DNA of 64,000 nucleotides from Gordonia sp. KTR9 (GTDB taxonomy: Bacteria; Actinomycetota; Actinomycetes; Mycobacteriales; Mycobacteriaceae). The stretch is from positions 4,836,001-4,900,000 of the forward strand of contig NC_018581.1 of assembly GCF_000143885.2 (NCBI RefSeq), written 5' to 3'. Below the pieces are notes generated by a model that saw only the letters and a list, made by a program, of their open reading frames with translations, searched no databases and was not told the origin of the DNA. The position numbers were made by a program, and so were the translations under genes. Below are positions 50,380-61,031 of this stretch, piece after piece. Position 1 is the first letter of the stretch; every line of letters begins with the position of its first letter.

Positions 50380-50650
50380 GGTCACCCCCCGGAGACGTTG
50401 CGCGAATACATGTTCGAGCGTAGCGGCTATAACGCTGGTGTGCAACGGTTTTCGCTTACCCGCTGCAGAGCGCATCTTGTCGGTGGTGCGTGGTAGGGAC
50501 GGCCGAATATCGAACCACCCTGCGGCTTGGTCTCTTACCCGTCAGCCTTCCGAACGCAGCCATCCTGGAACATCAGCGGCGCCGTACTCCTTCAGTGCCG
50601 GTATATCGACCTTCGAGTACGCGGTCCAGACGATGCCGACCCACCGGGAA

Positions 50651-51853
50651 TCAACCCCCGACGACCGCCGCCGACTGCCTCGCGATGGCCAGCTCTTCAT
50701 TGGTCGGCACCACGAGCACATCCACGGCGCTGTCATCCGCCGATATCCGCCGAGGAGCCTTGCCGCGCAGAGCGTTCCGCTCCTCGTCGACAACGATCCC
50801 GAACCCCTCCAGGCCCGCCAGCGCACGAGACCGGACGACTGCCGAGTTCTCACCGACCCCAGCCGTGAAGGTGATCGCGTCGACGCGCCCGAGGGCGAAG
50901 GCGTAGGCTCCGAGGTAGCGACGTAGGCGATGGATGTAGACGTCGAAGGCGCGACGGGCCGCGTCGTCGCCGGAGTCCATCAGCTCGGTGATGGTGCGGA
51001 AGTCGTTCTCGCCGCACAGACCTCGAAGTCCCGAACGCTTGTTGAGCAGCGTGTCGATCTCGCCGACCGACAGATTCGCCACCCGGTTCAGGTGCAACAC
51101 CAGCCCGGGGTCGATGTCACCGCTGCGGGTTCCCATGACCAGCCCCTCCAGCGGGGTCATACCCATCGACGTGTCGATGGGCTGTCCGCCGGCGATGGCC
51201 GAGGCCGACGCGCCGTTGCCGAGATGCAGCACGATCTGGTTCAGCGACGCCGGGTCGCGGTCCAGGAACTCGGCCACCCGGCCGGCCACGTACTCATGGC
51301 TGGTGCCGTGAAAACCGTAGCGGCGGATCGCATGTTCGTCGGCCACCGCACGGTCGATGGCGTACGTCGCGGACGAGTCGGGGAGCCCGTGGAAGAAGGC
51401 GGTGTCGAAGACCGCGACCGACGGAACGTCGGGCAGCAACTCCTGTGCCGCCAGGATGCCGACCAGGTTGGCCGGATTGTGCAGCGGTGCCAGCGGGGAG
51501 ATCCGCTCGATCTCCGAGATCACCTCGGGGGTCACCACGGTCGGCTCGTAGAACGACCTGCCGCCGTGGACCACCCGGTGCCCCACCGCACTCAGTCCCG
51601 CCTTTGCCAAGTCGGTTCCGTTGTCGGCGAAGAAACGCTCCGCACGCCGGACCGCGGCGAGGTGATCGTCGAGTTGCAATGTCTCGGTGACCGTCTCACC
51701 GTTCTGCTCATGCGTCATCGACGAACCGGCATCGCCGATCCGCTCCGCGATGCCCTCGGCGATCACCGTGCCGTCCGCCGGCTGCACCAGTTGATACTTC
51801 AGCGACGACGAGCCGGCATTGAACACCAGCACCGCACCGGACGCCCCGCTCAT
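50651..51853 (-). CDS. ackA: Acetate kinase
   Basis: 400 residues. It interconverts acetyl phosphate and acetate with [22 protein letters not shown] at the N-terminus, [50 protein letters not shown] and FTAGVGENS are all standard. It follows pta with a 4-nt overlap and corresponds to Rv0409. Confidence 0.97.
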   Translation of the reverse strand: MSGASGAVLVFNAGSSSLKYQLVQPADGTVIAEGIAERIGDAGSSMTHEQNGETVTETLQLDDHLAAVRRAERFFADNGTDLAKAGLSAVGHRVVHGGRSFYEPTVVTPEVISEIERISPLAPLHNPANLVGILAAQELLPDVPSVAVFDTAFFHGLPDSSATYAIDRAVADEHAIRRYGFHGTSHEYVAGRVAEFLDRDPASLNQIVLHLGNGASASAIAGGQPIDTSMGMTPLEGLVMGTRSGDIDPGLVLHLNRVANLSVGEIDTLLNKRSGLRGLCGENDFRTITELMDSGDDAARRAFDVYIHRLRRYLGAYAFALGRVDAITFTAGVGENSAVVRSRALAGLEGFGIVVDEERNALRGKAPRRISADDSAVDVLVVPTNEELAIARQSAAVVGG

Positions 51854-54027
51854 CGACCGGCCTCGTCGTCGGCGGCGGCGTTCCCCGTGATCGGGTCCAC
51901 ATCCCCCTGTTGGGCCTGGATCGCGGTGATGGCCACGGTGTTCACGATGTCGGATACGAGAGCTCCACGACTCAGATCGTTGATCGGTTTGTTCAATCCC
52001 TGCAGCACCGGGCCGATCGCGATCGCGCCCGCGCTGCGCTGAACCGCCTTGTACGTGTTGTTGCCGGTGTTCAGATCGGGGAAGATCAACACGGTCGCGC
52101 GACCGGCGACCGGCGAATCGGGCATCTTGGTCTTCGCCACCGACGGTTCCACCGCGGCGTCGTACTGGATGGGTCCCTCGACCAGCAGCCCGGGTTCCCG
52201 CTCGCGCACGAGTTCGGTAGCCGTCTTTACCTTCTCGACGTCGGCGCCCGACCCGGACGTTCCCGTGGAGTAGGACAGCATCGCGACCCGCGGATCGATG
52301 CCGAAGGCCGCCGACGTCTGCGCCGACGAGATGGCGATGTCGGCGAGCTGTTCATCGGACGGGTCCGGGACGATGGCGCAGTCACCGTAGGCCAGCACCT
52401 TGTCGGCCAGGCACATGAAGAACACGCTCGAGACGGTGGAGACCCCCGGTTTCGTCTTGATGATCTCGAAAGCCGGCCGGATCGTGTGTGCGGTGGTGTG
52501 CGACGCCCCCGAGACCATCCCATCGGCGCGGCCGGTGTGCACCATCATCGTGCCGAAGTAGGACACGTCCCGCATCTTCTCCTGTGCCCGTTCGAAATCC
52601 ATGCCCTTGTGTTTGCGCAGATCGGTGTAGACCCGGGCGAACTCGTCGAGGTACTCGGACTCGGCCGGGTCGATGACCCTCACATCGGCCAGGTCGAGTC
52701 CGAGTTCGATGGAGCGTTCCCGGACCGTGTCGGGATCGCCGAGGATGGTGAGATCGGCGACGCCGCGCCGGGCAAGCCGGTTGGCCGCGCGCAGGATTCG
52801 GTCGTCATCCCCCTCCGGCAGCACGATGTGCTTCCGGTCGGCACGCGCGCGGGAGATCAGCCGGTACTCGAACATCTGCGGCGTCACCACCGTCGGCGTC
52901 GACACGTTGAGGTTGTGCATGACCTTCTCGGGGTCGACGTGGGTCTCCATCATCGACAACGCAGCCTCGATCTTGCGCACGGAGCCCACACCGAGCTTGC
53001 CCCGCGTGTGCGCGGCCGTACGCGCGGTGTCGTAGGTGCCCTGCGGGCAGCTGATGATGGGCAGCGTCGGTTTGAGACCACTCACCAGCGCCTCGATCAT
53101 CGGGTGCGGTTTGAGCCCACCGTTGAGGATGATGCCCGACAGACGCGGAAACCCCTGCGCAGTGTTCGCATTCACCAGAGCGAGCAGGACATCCGATCGG
53201 TCGGCCGGAGTGATGACGACCGTGCCGTCGGTGAGCCTTTCGAGGATGTGCTCGACGGTCATGCCGCCGACCATCACCCGCAGCGCCTCCCGGTCGAGCA
53301 GCTCCTCGTCGCCGCTGTACATGGTCGCGCCGAGCGCCTCTTTCAGCTCCCCCATCGTGGGCGCGAACAGCACCGGCTCCTCGGGGAGGCACAGCGCCGG
53401 AATCCCGGTGCTGCGCAGCTGTTCCCGGATCTCGACGAGCCGATCGGGATCGCATCGGTTGGCGACGAGCGCGACCGGGGTCGCGTGCGCGGCTTTCACC
53501 TCGGCGATGAGGCCTTCGGCCAGACCGTGCAGTTCTGCCGGCGACCGGTCGATCGCCCTGATGGCCAACACCATCGGGGCAGCGAGATTGGCCGCGATCC
53601 GGGCGTTGTAGCTCAGTTCGGACGGAGTTCCGACGTCGGTGTAGTCCGAGCCCACGATGACCACGCGGTCGCACCGGGACTGGATGGCGTGGAAACGGGC
53701 TACGATCTCCGCGATCGCACCTTCTGGATCGTCGTGGACCTGTTCGTAGGTGACGCCGAGACAGTCCTCATAGGGGAGGTCGGCGGAGTCGTAGTCGAGG
53801 AGCAGATCGAGGATCGGATCCCGATCCTCGGTGGCCGTCCGTGAGATCGGACGGAACACGCCGACCCGCCCGCCGGTGGCCGACAGCAGCGCCAGCAGCC
53901 CCAACGCGACGATGGACTTACCGGTCTCCCCCTCCGCGGAAGCGATGTAGATACTCGTCGTGGTGTCGGCGACGACCTGTTCCGCACTCGCGGGTCCGTC
54001 GGCGGTCTGGACTGCATCCGTGGCCAT
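51850..54027 (-). CDS. pta: Phosphate acetyltransferase
   Basis: 725 residues, the long form. The N-terminal P-loop domain ([20 protein letters not shown]) is followed by a DRTGG domain and the C-terminal PTA_PTB catalytic domain ([50 protein letters not shown]). The start MATDAVQ at 54027 is supported by TATGCT 7 nt upstream; a start 12 bases further out would overlap that box. It converts acetyl-CoA to acetyl phosphate and is cotranscribed with ackA. Confidence 0.96.
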   Translation of the reverse strand: MATDAVQTADGPASAEQVVADTTTSIYIASAEGETGKSIVALGLLALLSATGGRVGVFRPISRTATEDRDPILDLLLDYDSADLPYEDCLGVTYEQVHDDPEGAIAEIVARFHAIQSRCDRVVIVGSDYTDVGTPSELSYNARIAANLAAPMVLAIRAIDRSPAELHGLAEGLIAEVKAAHATPVALVANRCDPDRLVEIREQLRSTGIPALCLPEEPVLFAPTMGELKEALGATMYSGDEELLDREALRVMVGGMTVEHILERLTDGTVVITPADRSDVLLALVNANTAQGFPRLSGIILNGGLKPHPMIEALVSGLKPTLPIISCPQGTYDTARTAAHTRGKLGVGSVRKIEAALSMMETHVDPEKVMHNLNVSTPTVVTPQMFEYRLISRARADRKHIVLPEGDDDRILRAANRLARRGVADLTILGDPDTVRERSIELGLDLADVRVIDPAESEYLDEFARVYTDLRKHKGMDFERAQEKMRDVSYFGTMMVHTGRADGMVSGASHTTAHTIRPAFEIIKTKPGVSTVSSVFFMCLADKVLAYGDCAIVPDPSDEQLADIAISSAQTSAAFGIDPRVAMLSYSTGTSGSGADVEKVKTATELVREREPGLLVEGPIQYDAAVEPSVAKTKMPDSPVAGRATVLIFPDLNTGNNTYKAVQRSAGAIAIGPVLQGLNKPINDLSRGALVSDIVNTVAITAIQAQQGDVDPITGNAAADDEAGR

Positions 54028-54080
54028 GCGCCCCAGCATAGTGGCGCTCGAGCCACGCACCCCTCCCGTCGGATCGAGGG

Positions 54081-55700
54081 TCAGATCAGAATTCCCGGAT
54101 TGCACACGCCGGCCGGATCGAGCGACGCCTTCACCGCCCGCAACGCCTCCAGTGCCAGGGGCCCGATCTCGTCGTGGTAGGCGTCCCGATGATCCCGACC
54201 GACCGCGTGGTGGTGGGTGATACTGGCCCCGGACGCCCGAATCGCGGAATTGGCCGCGGTTTTCGCCGCCGCCCACTGCGTCAGCGGATCGTCGCCGAAC
54301 GGTGCGACGACGGTGAAGTACAGCGAGGCGCCCGACTCGTAGACGTGACTGATGTGGCACATCACCAGCGGCGGCGTGCCCGACGCCGTGAGCGAGTCCG
54401 TGAGGGCGGCCGTCACCGCGTCGCGCACCTCGTGCAACCGCGACCAGAAGGCGACGGTCTCGAGCGTCTCGACCAGCACGCCGGCATCGAGCAACGGATC
54501 GCGCAGATACGGTGCGGCGAAACGGCCTGTCCGCCAGGACTCCCCGGGACCGTCGCCCAGCGCGCCGCCGCCGGCGTCGGTCAGGACCGCCGACGCCGCG
54601 TCGCGACGGCGTGCCACCTCGTCGGCGGCACCCTCATATCCGGCGACGACCAGACACCCCGCTGACCCACCATCGCCCGATTCGCTCCCCGCGCCGGCCG
54701 GGTCCGCGAGATTCAGCGCGGTCTCCACCTCGTCGGACAGCCTCAGCACCGTCGGCAGCGGACCGTCCTGGGCGAGCCGGCGAAGAGCGGTCGCGCCGTC
54801 GGCGAACGTGGCGAAGCGCCACGCGTCGAAGACGCGGGCCACCGGCACCGGCCGGATGCGCACCTGCACGCTCGTGATGACACCGAACACACCCTCCGAC
54901 CCCAGGACCAGCTGACGTAGATCGGGGCCGGCCGCCGAGCGGGGCGCGGTACCGAGTTCGATCGTGCCGCGCGGGGTCGCCAGCACGAGTCCCTCGACCA
55001 TCTCGTCGAACCGCCCATAGCCCGCCGACGACTGGCCGGCAGATCGGGTGGCCGCGTAGCCACCGATCCCGGCGCCCTCGTAGGACTGCGGGAAATGCCC
55101 GATGGTCCACCCCTTCTCACGCAGGAGCGCTTCGGCCGCCGGCCCCCGCAGGCCCGCCTCCAGGGTCGCCATCCGGGAGATCTCGTCGATCTCCACCACC
55201 CGGTCGAGGCGTCGCAGGTCGAGGCTGATCACACCGGTGACCGCAGCACGGTCCGGCGTCAGACCACCGACCACGGACGTCCCACCGGTGAAGGGCACCA
55301 CGGCGATCCGCCGGTCCGAACACAGCCGCAGGATCGCGACCACCTCGTCGTGGCCACCGGGGTACACCACGAGATCGGGCGCATCGCCGGCGTCGCCCGC
55401 ACGCAACCGCAGGATGTCCGGGGTGGAGTACCCGCGCGTGTGCTGAACCCGTGCGGCATCCGCGTCGGTGACGTTTCCGGCACCGACGATCGCCGAGATC
55501 TCCTCTCGGACACTGGGATCGACGACCGGTCGGGGAAGGGTGATCGTCGCCGGGTCGACGCCGGAGTCGGCGTCCCGGCCGCCGGCGAGCGCAGCCGCCG
55601 CGCCGGGCAGTTCGGCGGTGCGCGCCGGGTCCCCCCATCGCGGCCGGCGCATCTGGACGACGGGTATCGCAGTCTCGTCGGACATCCGCTCGTCGGTCAT
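54081..55700 (-). CDS. FAD-linked oxidase, alkyl-DHAP-synthase-like
   Basis: 539 residues. An FAD_binding_4 domain (VVPFTGGTSVVGGLTPDRAA) is followed by an FAD-oxidase C-terminal domain ending SLDPAGVCNPGIL. The HHH motif (ITHHHAVGRDH) of the AGPS/VAO group is intact. It is close to AGPS-like proteins such as Rv3107c of M. tuberculosis; the substrate is not certain. The start overlaps the TetR stop (ATGA). Confidence 0.85.
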   Translation of the reverse strand: MTDERMSDETAIPVVQMRRPRWGDPARTAELPGAAAALAGGRDADSGVDPATITLPRPVVDPSVREEISAIVGAGNVTDADAARVQHTRGYSTPDILRLRAGDAGDAPDLVVYPGGHDEVVAILRLCSDRRIAVVPFTGGTSVVGGLTPDRAAVTGVISLDLRRLDRVVEIDEISRMATLEAGLRGPAAEALLREKGWTIGHFPQSYEGAGIGGYAATRSAGQSSAGYGRFDEMVEGLVLATPRGTIELGTAPRSAAGPDLRQLVLGSEGVFGVITSVQVRIRPVPVARVFDAWRFATFADGATALRRLAQDGPLPTVLRLSDEVETALNLADPAGAGSESGDGGSAGCLVVAGYEGAADEVARRRDAASAVLTDAGGGALGDGPGESWRTGRFAAPYLRDPLLDAGVLVETLETVAFWSRLHEVRDAVTAALTDSLTASGTPPLVMCHISHVYESGASLYFTVVAPFGDDPLTQWAAAKTAANSAIRASGASITHHHAVGRDHRDAYHDEIGPLALEALRAVKASLDPAGVCNPGILI

Positions 55701-56329
55701 CGGGCCGCGCCCGGTGCGGCACCGCCGGTCGGCGGAACACCCCCGGAATCATCCCCGCCGGAGGCGTCTCCCTCGGCGTCGGTGCGCACGACCGCCCGGA
55801 CGACGAGTTCGGCGATCTGCTCATCGCTCAGGAAGCTGTCGGGGATGAGCATGAGGGAGTAGATGGTGCGGACGAGGAACTCCGCGGCTCCCCGCGGGTT
55901 CGGGAACAGCTGGTCCCCGATCTGGGGTTCGAGGTCGGGCAGGGTCTCCGACACGATCTGGTGGATGAGGGTGGGCCCGGCCGAATCGCTGGTGGCGACC
56001 AGCGCGCGCACGACCTCCTCGGGCTCCTTGCGCAGGACGTACTGCAATGCGTCGTGGTTGCGGATGTAGGGCAGCACGTTCACCACCTGCGCGTGGATCT
56101 TGCCCGCCGCGTCGGGTGCACTCGCCGACCACTCCACCAGCTTCACCCGCAGCAGCGAGACCTCGCGTTCGACGATCGCCGTGACCAGCGCTTCGCGCCC
56201 GCCGAACATCCGGTAGGCGGTGGCGCGCGCGACCCCGGCGTGCCGTGCCACCGACGTCAGACTCAGCGTCTTGGCCCCGAACCGGGAGACAAGCCCGACT
56301 CCGACATCCACCATGCGGTCGCGATCCAT
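55697..56329 (-). CDS. TetR-family regulator
   Basis: 210 residues. The HTH is SLTSVARHAGVARATAYRMFGGREAL (about residues 24-49). The C-terminus has an acidic, low-complexity end. The ATG at 56329 has TACGGT 6 nt upstream (leaderless). It is cotranscribed with the FAD oxidase and probably controls it. Confidence 0.88.
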   Translation of the reverse strand: MDRDRMVDVGVGLVSRFGAKTLSLTSVARHAGVARATAYRMFGGREALVTAIVEREVSLLRVKLVEWSASAPDAAGKIHAQVVNVLPYIRNHDALQYVLRKEPEEVVRALVATSDSAGPTLIHQIVSETLPDLEPQIGDQLFPNPRGAAEFLVRTIYSLMLIPDSFLSDEQIAELVVRAVVRTDAEGDASGGDDSGGVPPTGGAAPGAAR

Positions 56330-56346
56330 GCGAAAACCGTAGCGAA

Positions 56347-56961
56347 TCAGGATGAGGCGGGAACCGTCGTGGTCGTCGTGGTGACGGTCGGCGGCGGGAT
56401 CGCGGCTTCGGCGGACCCGGCATCCCCGGTACTCGGCTGCGGTGCCGAGTCATCCGCGGGCACGTCGGACCCGCGTGACGTGGAGGGCGCCGAGGGGGCC
56501 GGCGGAGGTGATGAACGACGGGCCGGCGGCGTCGTCCGCTCGGGTACCGGCGCCTCGGCGCGCGCGCTGATCGTGGTCTGGCGCTCGACGCGGTCGGCGC
56601 CCGTACCGCCGCCACGGCAGTCGACGACGAAGACCCTCGACACGTTCGGGAACACCGAGGCCCCGAGCGTCCCGCGCGAGCCCGGCCCCATCGACGCGGA
56701 GTCGGTGGGACGGAGCGCACCGCTCGGCGTCAGGGTGCACTCCACAGCAGGGCTTCGAGTGGCGTTGTTGTACAGGGTGATCTGCAGATGGGTCCCGTCG
56801 ACACGCAACGAGCACCCGGGGATCGGCCCGGAACCGGAGAACGGTGGGCAGCTCACAGTGGGCGGCGCCGCAGGCGATTCCGAGTCGACGGTCAGCAGCG
56901 TCGCCACCGCACCGAGAGTCAGCGACCCGCCGATGGCGAGGCCGGCGACGAGCTTGCGCAT
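56347..56961 (-). CDS. Secreted protein with disordered Thr/Pro-rich C-terminus
   Basis: 204 residues. An N-terminal signal/anchor (RKLVAGLAIGGSLTLGAVAT) precedes a small domain with four cysteines that could pair (VSCPPF, IPGCSL, VECTL, VVDCRG), and the last about 80 residues are Pro/Ser/Thr-rich ending VTTTTTTVPASS. It is probably surface-exposed. The N-terminal part overlaps the 3' end of the EamA gene by 43 bp. Function unknown. Confidence 0.7.
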   Translation of the reverse strand: MRKLVAGLAIGGSLTLGAVATLLTVDSESPAAPPTVSCPPFSGSGPIPGCSLRVDGTHLQITLYNNATRSPAVECTLTPSGALRPTDSASMGPGSRGTLGASVFPNVSRVFVVDCRGGGTGADRVERQTTISARAEAPVPERTTPPARRSSPPPAPSAPSTSRGSDVPADDSAPQPSTGDAGSAEAAIPPPTVTTTTTTVPASS

Positions 56962-58010
56962 GGCGGTGTCCCCTCGGTTGCGGTCGTGCCGGGAACCCGT
57001 CGTGGCACGGGAGGCGTCAACGCCGGCGACGATGCGTCCAGGCTACGCGCACGCCGGGCCACGCGCGGCCGTCTCGGCAGCAATCGGCGCGCGATGGCGA
57101 CGCCGGCCAGGCAGAGCAGTCCACCGACGATGCCGACACCGGTGGGCAGCTCGCCGAGCAGCGCCCACGAGAGGACGATGACGAGTGCGGGGACCACGAG
57201 CGTCGTGGCCGCCATGGCGCTCGCGTCGGTCCGGGCCAGCGCGTAGGCCCACGTGGAGAATGCGATCGCGGTCGGTCCGACCCCGAGGTAGATGACCGCC
57301 CAGATCGCGCCCGGCTCGGCGCCGGACAATTCGGTGACGGCGACGGGCGCGAACGGCGCAGTCGCCACCAAGCCCGCGACCGCACCCAGCCAGGTGGCGG
57401 TCAGCGCATCGACGGTGCGCAGTGCGGATTTCTGGATCAGCACGCCGGTCGCGTAGAGAATCGCCGCGGCGACCCCGAGCACGACACCGAGCCAGTCGGC
57501 GTGCGCGTCCGCGGTCGCCGACCCGCCGAGTGCTATCAGCACCACCCCCGCGAAAGCGATCGTCATGCCGATCACGAGATGGCGCGGGAATCCCTCTCCC
57601 ATAAACAATCCCGCGGCGACGGCGACGAGGATCGGCGCCAGGTTCACGAGCAGCGCCGCGGTCCCGGCGTCGAGGTGCCGCTCGGCCCAGTTCAGCAGGA
57701 CGGTGTACCCGGCGAACCAGGCGACGCCGTAGGCCGTCACCATGGCGAGCGCTCGACCCCGCGGGAACAGTGGCCGTGCCTGCGCCCCGGTCGCCCGCGC
57801 ACGCAGACGCACCACCGCCACGAGGATCGTCAGCGGGATGACCGCGGCGAGCAACCGCAGAAAGGCCATGGCACCCGGGGAGAACGTGTCGCCCAGCGCA
57901 CGGATGCCGACGAACGCCGACGCCCACAACACGACGGTCACGAGTGCGGCGAGCGCGGGCAGTGATGCGGCGGCGGACACAGAGGAGGCCGGCGTCAGGC
58001 GCGAGGACAT
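56919..58010 (-). CDS. EamA-family (DMT) transporter
   Basis: 363 residues with 10 TM helices in two EamA repeats (VTVVLWASAFVGIRALG, and IYLGVGPTAIAFSTWAYALA). The last about 45 residues are a basic, Ser/Pro-rich tail. GGAGG precedes ATG at 58010. It is divergent from a LysR gene across 96 bp, the usual arrangement for a regulated metabolite exporter. Confidence 0.87.
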   Translation of the reverse strand: MSSRLTPASSVSAAASLPALAALVTVVLWASAFVGIRALGDTFSPGAMAFLRLLAAVIPLTILVAVVRLRARATGAQARPLFPRGRALAMVTAYGVAWFAGYTVLLNWAERHLDAGTAALLVNLAPILVAVAAGLFMGEGFPRHLVIGMTIAFAGVVLIALGGSATADAHADWLGVVLGVAAAILYATGVLIQKSALRTVDALTATWLGAVAGLVATAPFAPVAVTELSGAEPGAIWAVIYLGVGPTAIAFSTWAYALARTDASAMAATTLVVPALVIVLSWALLGELPTGVGIVGGLLCLAGVAIARRLLPRRPRVARRARSLDASSPALTPPVPRRVPGTTATEGTPPCASSSPASPSAGR

Positions 58011-58033
58011 GTCCTCCAGGTTCGCCCATTCCG

Positions 58034-58049
58034 CACTTCAGGACAAGTG
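58034..58049. promoter_or_regulatory. Candidate LysR-binding site
   Basis: CACTT (58034-58038) and AAGTG (58045-58049) are inverted 5-mers with a 6-bp gap in the EamA-LysR divergent region. Weak but correctly placed. Confidence 0.4.
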
Positions 58050-58106
58050 AATACTCATTTCTGATACTTCAGCATCGCTGTAGTGTTCCCGTTGTATCGT
58101 CTCCGC

Positions 58107-59006
58107 ATGGTCGACATCCACCGCCTCCGGGTCCTGCGCTCGGTCATCGGCGAGCGGTCCATCGGCGGGGCCGCGGCCGCGCTCGGATACACACCGTCGG
58201 CAGTCAGTCAGCACATCGCCACACTCCAGCGCGAGACCGGGCTGTCACTGGTCGAGCGCGACGGGCGCGGCATCGTGCCGACCGAGGCCGGCCTCATCCT
58301 GGCACGCGAGTCCGACACCGTCTTCGAACAGATCGCGCGCGTCGACGGCCTGATCTCGGAGCTGCGCGACGGGCGTCTCGGCCAGCTGCGCATCAACTAC
58401 TTCGCCTCCGCGGGCGCCACCTGGATTCCGCCGATCGTCGCCACCATCTCCCGCGAGTTCCCCGGACTGCGGCTCGATCTGCGCCTCATCGAACTGATGG
58501 GTCCGTCGTCGGCGTCGCCCGACATCGAGATCTACGTGGCGGACAGCCGACGACCCTCCGCCGAGGTCGCGGGGTTCGTCGGTCGCCGACTGACCACGGA
58601 CCCCTATCACGCTGTCGTGCCGGAGGATTCAGCGTGGGCCGCGCTGGACTCGGTGACCCTGCGCGAACTGTCCCAGGTCCCCTGGGTCGACAACGACGTG
58701 GCACGCGGACCCTGCCGGCAGGCACTGCTCGACGCCTGCACCTCGGTGGGCTTCGTTCCCGACTTCAGCGTGGAGACGCAGGACTACCCGACCGCGATCC
58801 GCTTCGTCGCCGCCGGCGTCGGACTCACCGTCGTCCCCGAGCTCGCACTCATCGACCTGCCACCCGGTGTCGCGTCGATTCCCATCGTCGACCCCACGCC
58901 CGCGCGCGAGGTGCGGGTGAGGGTGCGACAGGCCGGACTCGACCTACCTCCGGTCCGGCGAGTGCTGGACATGCTCGACGCCGCTGTCGCCCAGACGGTT
59001 TCGTAG
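58107..59006 (+). CDS. LysR-family regulator
   Basis: 299 residues from ATG at 58107, with TATCGT 6 nt upstream (leaderless). The winged HTH is MVDIHRLRVLRSVIGERSIG ... GYTPSAVSQHIATLQRETGL. The effector domain follows to the C-terminus. An eight-codon upstream extension would overlap the -10 box and is rejected. Likely controls the divergent EamA exporter. Confidence 0.9.
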   Translation: MVDIHRLRVLRSVIGERSIGGAAAALGYTPSAVSQHIATLQRETGLSLVERDGRGIVPTEAGLILARESDTVFEQIARVDGLISELRDGRLGQLRINYFASAGATWIPPIVATISREFPGLRLDLRLIELMGPSSASPDIEIYVADSRRPSAEVAGFVGRRLTTDPYHAVVPEDSAWAALDSVTLRELSQVPWVDNDVARGPCRQALLDACTSVGFVPDFSVETQDYPTAIRFVAAGVGLTVVPELALIDLPPGVASIPIVDPTPAREVRVRVRQAGLDLPPVRRVLDMLDAAVAQTVS

Positions 59007-59008
59007 GC

Positions 59009-60019
59009 TCAGCCGAGCTTGCGCAGTCGTGGGGCGAGGTCGCGCTCGAAGTTCTCGAGGAAGCGGCGCTGGTCATGCCCGGGGGCGTGGAACACCAGGT
59101 GGTTGAGCCCGGCGTCGGTGTAGAACTTGACCTTCTCGACGGCCTCGTCGGGATCGGACGAGACGATCCACCGCTTGGCGACCTGCTCGATCGGCAACTC
59201 GTCGGCCAGGCGCTCCATCTCGGTCGAACTGTTGACGCTGTGCTTCTGCTCCGGCGTCAGCGACAGCGGCGCCCAGAAGCGCGTGTTCTCCAGTGCCAGT
59301 TCGGGATCGGGATCGTAGGAGATCTTGATCTCGATCATCTTGTCGATGGTGTCGACGTCGCGTTCGGCCTTCTGCGCACCTTCGGCGACCGCGGGCAGCA
59401 ACTTCTCGGTGTAGAGCTCGGGCCCCTTGCCGGAGGTGCAGATGAAACCGTCGCCGGAGCGGCCCGCGTAACGAGCGACGACCGGACCGCCGGCGGCGAC
59501 GTACACCGGGATCGGCTGCTCCGGAACGTCATACATGTACGCGCCCTGCGTGTGGTAGTACTCGCCGTCGAAGTTCACTTCCTCGCCGGTCCACAGCTCG
59601 CGCATCAACTTGATGGACTCACGCAGGCGCGCGAAGCGCTCCTTGAACTCCGGCCACTCGCCCTGGAATCCCGTCGCGTACTCGTTGAGTGCCTCGCCGG
59701 TTCCGACGCCGAGCATGATCCGACCGGGGTACAGGCAACCCATCGTGGCGAAGGCCTGCGCGATGACCGCGGGGTTGTAGCGGAAGGTCGGGGTCATGAC
59801 CGAGGTGCCGATCTGCACCCGCTTGGTGCGCTCACCGACCGCCGCCATCCACGCGAGGGAGAAGGGCGCGTGCCCGCCGTTGTGCCGCCAGGGCTGGAAG
59901 TGATCGCTCACCGCAACCGAATCCATGCCGTGCTTTTCGGCCGCGACCGCGATCTCCACCAGCTCGCGCGGATCGAACTGCTCCGCCGACGCCTTGAAAC
60001 CGAGCTTGAGTTCTGCCAT
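59009..60019 (-). CDS. fgd1: F420-dependent glucose-6-phosphate dehydrogenase
   Basis: 336 residues. It reduces cofactor F420 with glucose 6-phosphate, giving 6-phosphogluconolactone and F420H2 for many reductases. [63 protein letters not shown] and [20 protein letters not shown] match the M. tuberculosis enzyme (Rv0407) closely. The start MAELK at 60019 agrees with that protein. Confidence 0.96.
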   Translation of the reverse strand: MAELKLGFKASAEQFDPRELVEIAVAAEKHGMDSVAVSDHFQPWRHNGGHAPFSLAWMAAVGERTKRVQIGTSVMTPTFRYNPAVIAQAFATMGCLYPGRIMLGVGTGEALNEYATGFQGEWPEFKERFARLRESIKLMRELWTGEEVNFDGEYYHTQGAYMYDVPEQPIPVYVAAGGPVVARYAGRSGDGFICTSGKGPELYTEKLLPAVAEGAQKAERDVDTIDKMIEIKISYDPDPELALENTRFWAPLSLTPEQKHSVNSSTEMERLADELPIEQVAKRWIVSSDPDEAVEKVKFYTDAGLNHLVFHAPGHDQRRFLENFERDLAPRLRKLG

Positions 60020-60153
60020 GTCGCCTCGCTCCTTTGCCACCGGCCCTCATCGCCGGCCCGGGCCGGTCTGTCAGTCGGCCGAATCGTGTTGTGACCTCGC
60101 ATACCAACGTAGAGCATGCGTGGAAACCCCGGCGTCGCCAGCCTGCCGCCGCG

Positions 60154-60846
60154 TCAGCCGGCCTGTCTTCCGGCCGTGCCCGCCTCATCTACCTCACCGG
60201 CGGTGAGCGTCCGGGACGCTCCTGCTCTCGTGTCGGCGATGTGCCGCTCCAGCAAGTCGGCCGCACGCTCTGAGTCGCGGTCGCGCACCGCGTCGAGAAT
60301 CGCGCGATGCTCGGCCACCGAGACGTCGTGCCGTCGGGCCGCGGTCGGCAGGTAGTAGAAGCGAACCCGCTTGTTCACGTCGGCGACCATCGACTCGAGA
60401 ACACGGTTGTGCGCACAACCGGCGAGGCCGACATGGAAGTCGCAGTTGATCGCGGACAGCACTGCGTCATCGGTCGTCGCGTCCTGATGTTCGACGATCC
60501 GCACGAGATCGTCGAGTTGCGCCGCGGTCCGTCGTTGCGCTGCGAGCCACGCCGCTTTCCGCTCGACGATGAGCCGCGCCTCGAACAGGTCCGACAGTTC
60601 GGCGGAGTCCCGGTCCCGGACGTAGGTCCCGCGGTTGTGACGACGGACGACCCATCCCTCGGCTTCCAGGGACCGGAGGGCCTCCCGCACCGGGATGTGA
60701 CTGACCCCGGACTCGCGGGCGAGCTCGTCGGCGTTGATCCTCGTGCCCGGCGCAAGCCGTCCGGAGAGGATGGCCTCCTCCACGTCGGCGCGGATCCGGT
60801 CGGCAGGCGCGGGGGTGGCGCCCACGACGGGGGCACGCTCGATCAT
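60154..60846 (-). CDS. GntR-family (FCD-type) regulator
   Basis: 230 residues. The winged HTH is near residues 30-85 (INADELARESGVSHIPVREALRSLEAEGWVV), followed by an FCD helical ligand domain with the metal-binding pattern (NCDFHVGLAGCAHN, AEHRAILDAVRDRD). The ATG at 60846 has TAGGAT 6 nt upstream (leaderless). It is divergent from an NCS1 permease and a cysteine hydrolase, which it probably controls. Confidence 0.9.
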   Translation of the reverse strand: MIERAPVVGATPAPADRIRADVEEAILSGRLAPGTRINADELARESGVSHIPVREALRSLEAEGWVVRRHNRGTYVRDRDSAELSDLFEARLIVERKAAWLAAQRRTAAQLDDLVRIVEHQDATTDDAVLSAINCDFHVGLAGCAHNRVLESMVADVNKRVRFYYLPTAARRHDVSVAEHRAILDAVRDRDSERAADLLERHIADTRAGASRTLTAGEVDEAGTAGRQAG

Positions 60847-60852
60847 GCAGAG

Positions 60853-61006
60853 ATCCTATATGACGATGGCCGTCTCGCGCAGAGGTGCGCATGGGGGCGT
60901 CATCACCGCGCGAGATCGCGCTCGCTGTACCGCGGACTATGCGGATTAATCGGCTGTTAACGAAGCTGCAACGGAAGCGCGACGCCTCAGGCGTTTCCTA
61001 TAGGAA
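60853..61006. promoter_or_regulatory. GntR/permease divergent control region
   Basis: ATCCTATATGAC (60853-60864) overlaps the GntR -10 box, and the perfect palindrome TTCCTATAGGAA (60995-61006) lies 25 bp before the permease start. Both share TCCTATA. GATTAATC (60944-60951) and GTTAAC (60956-60961) are further AT-rich palindromes between them. Confidence 0.5.
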
Positions 61007-61031
61007 TCTGCAACGAGGTTCGGGAGGAACC

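Noticed and set aside
51910..53844. 644-residue open frame antisense to pta
   Set aside because: Shadow frame; pta is intact on the minus strand.
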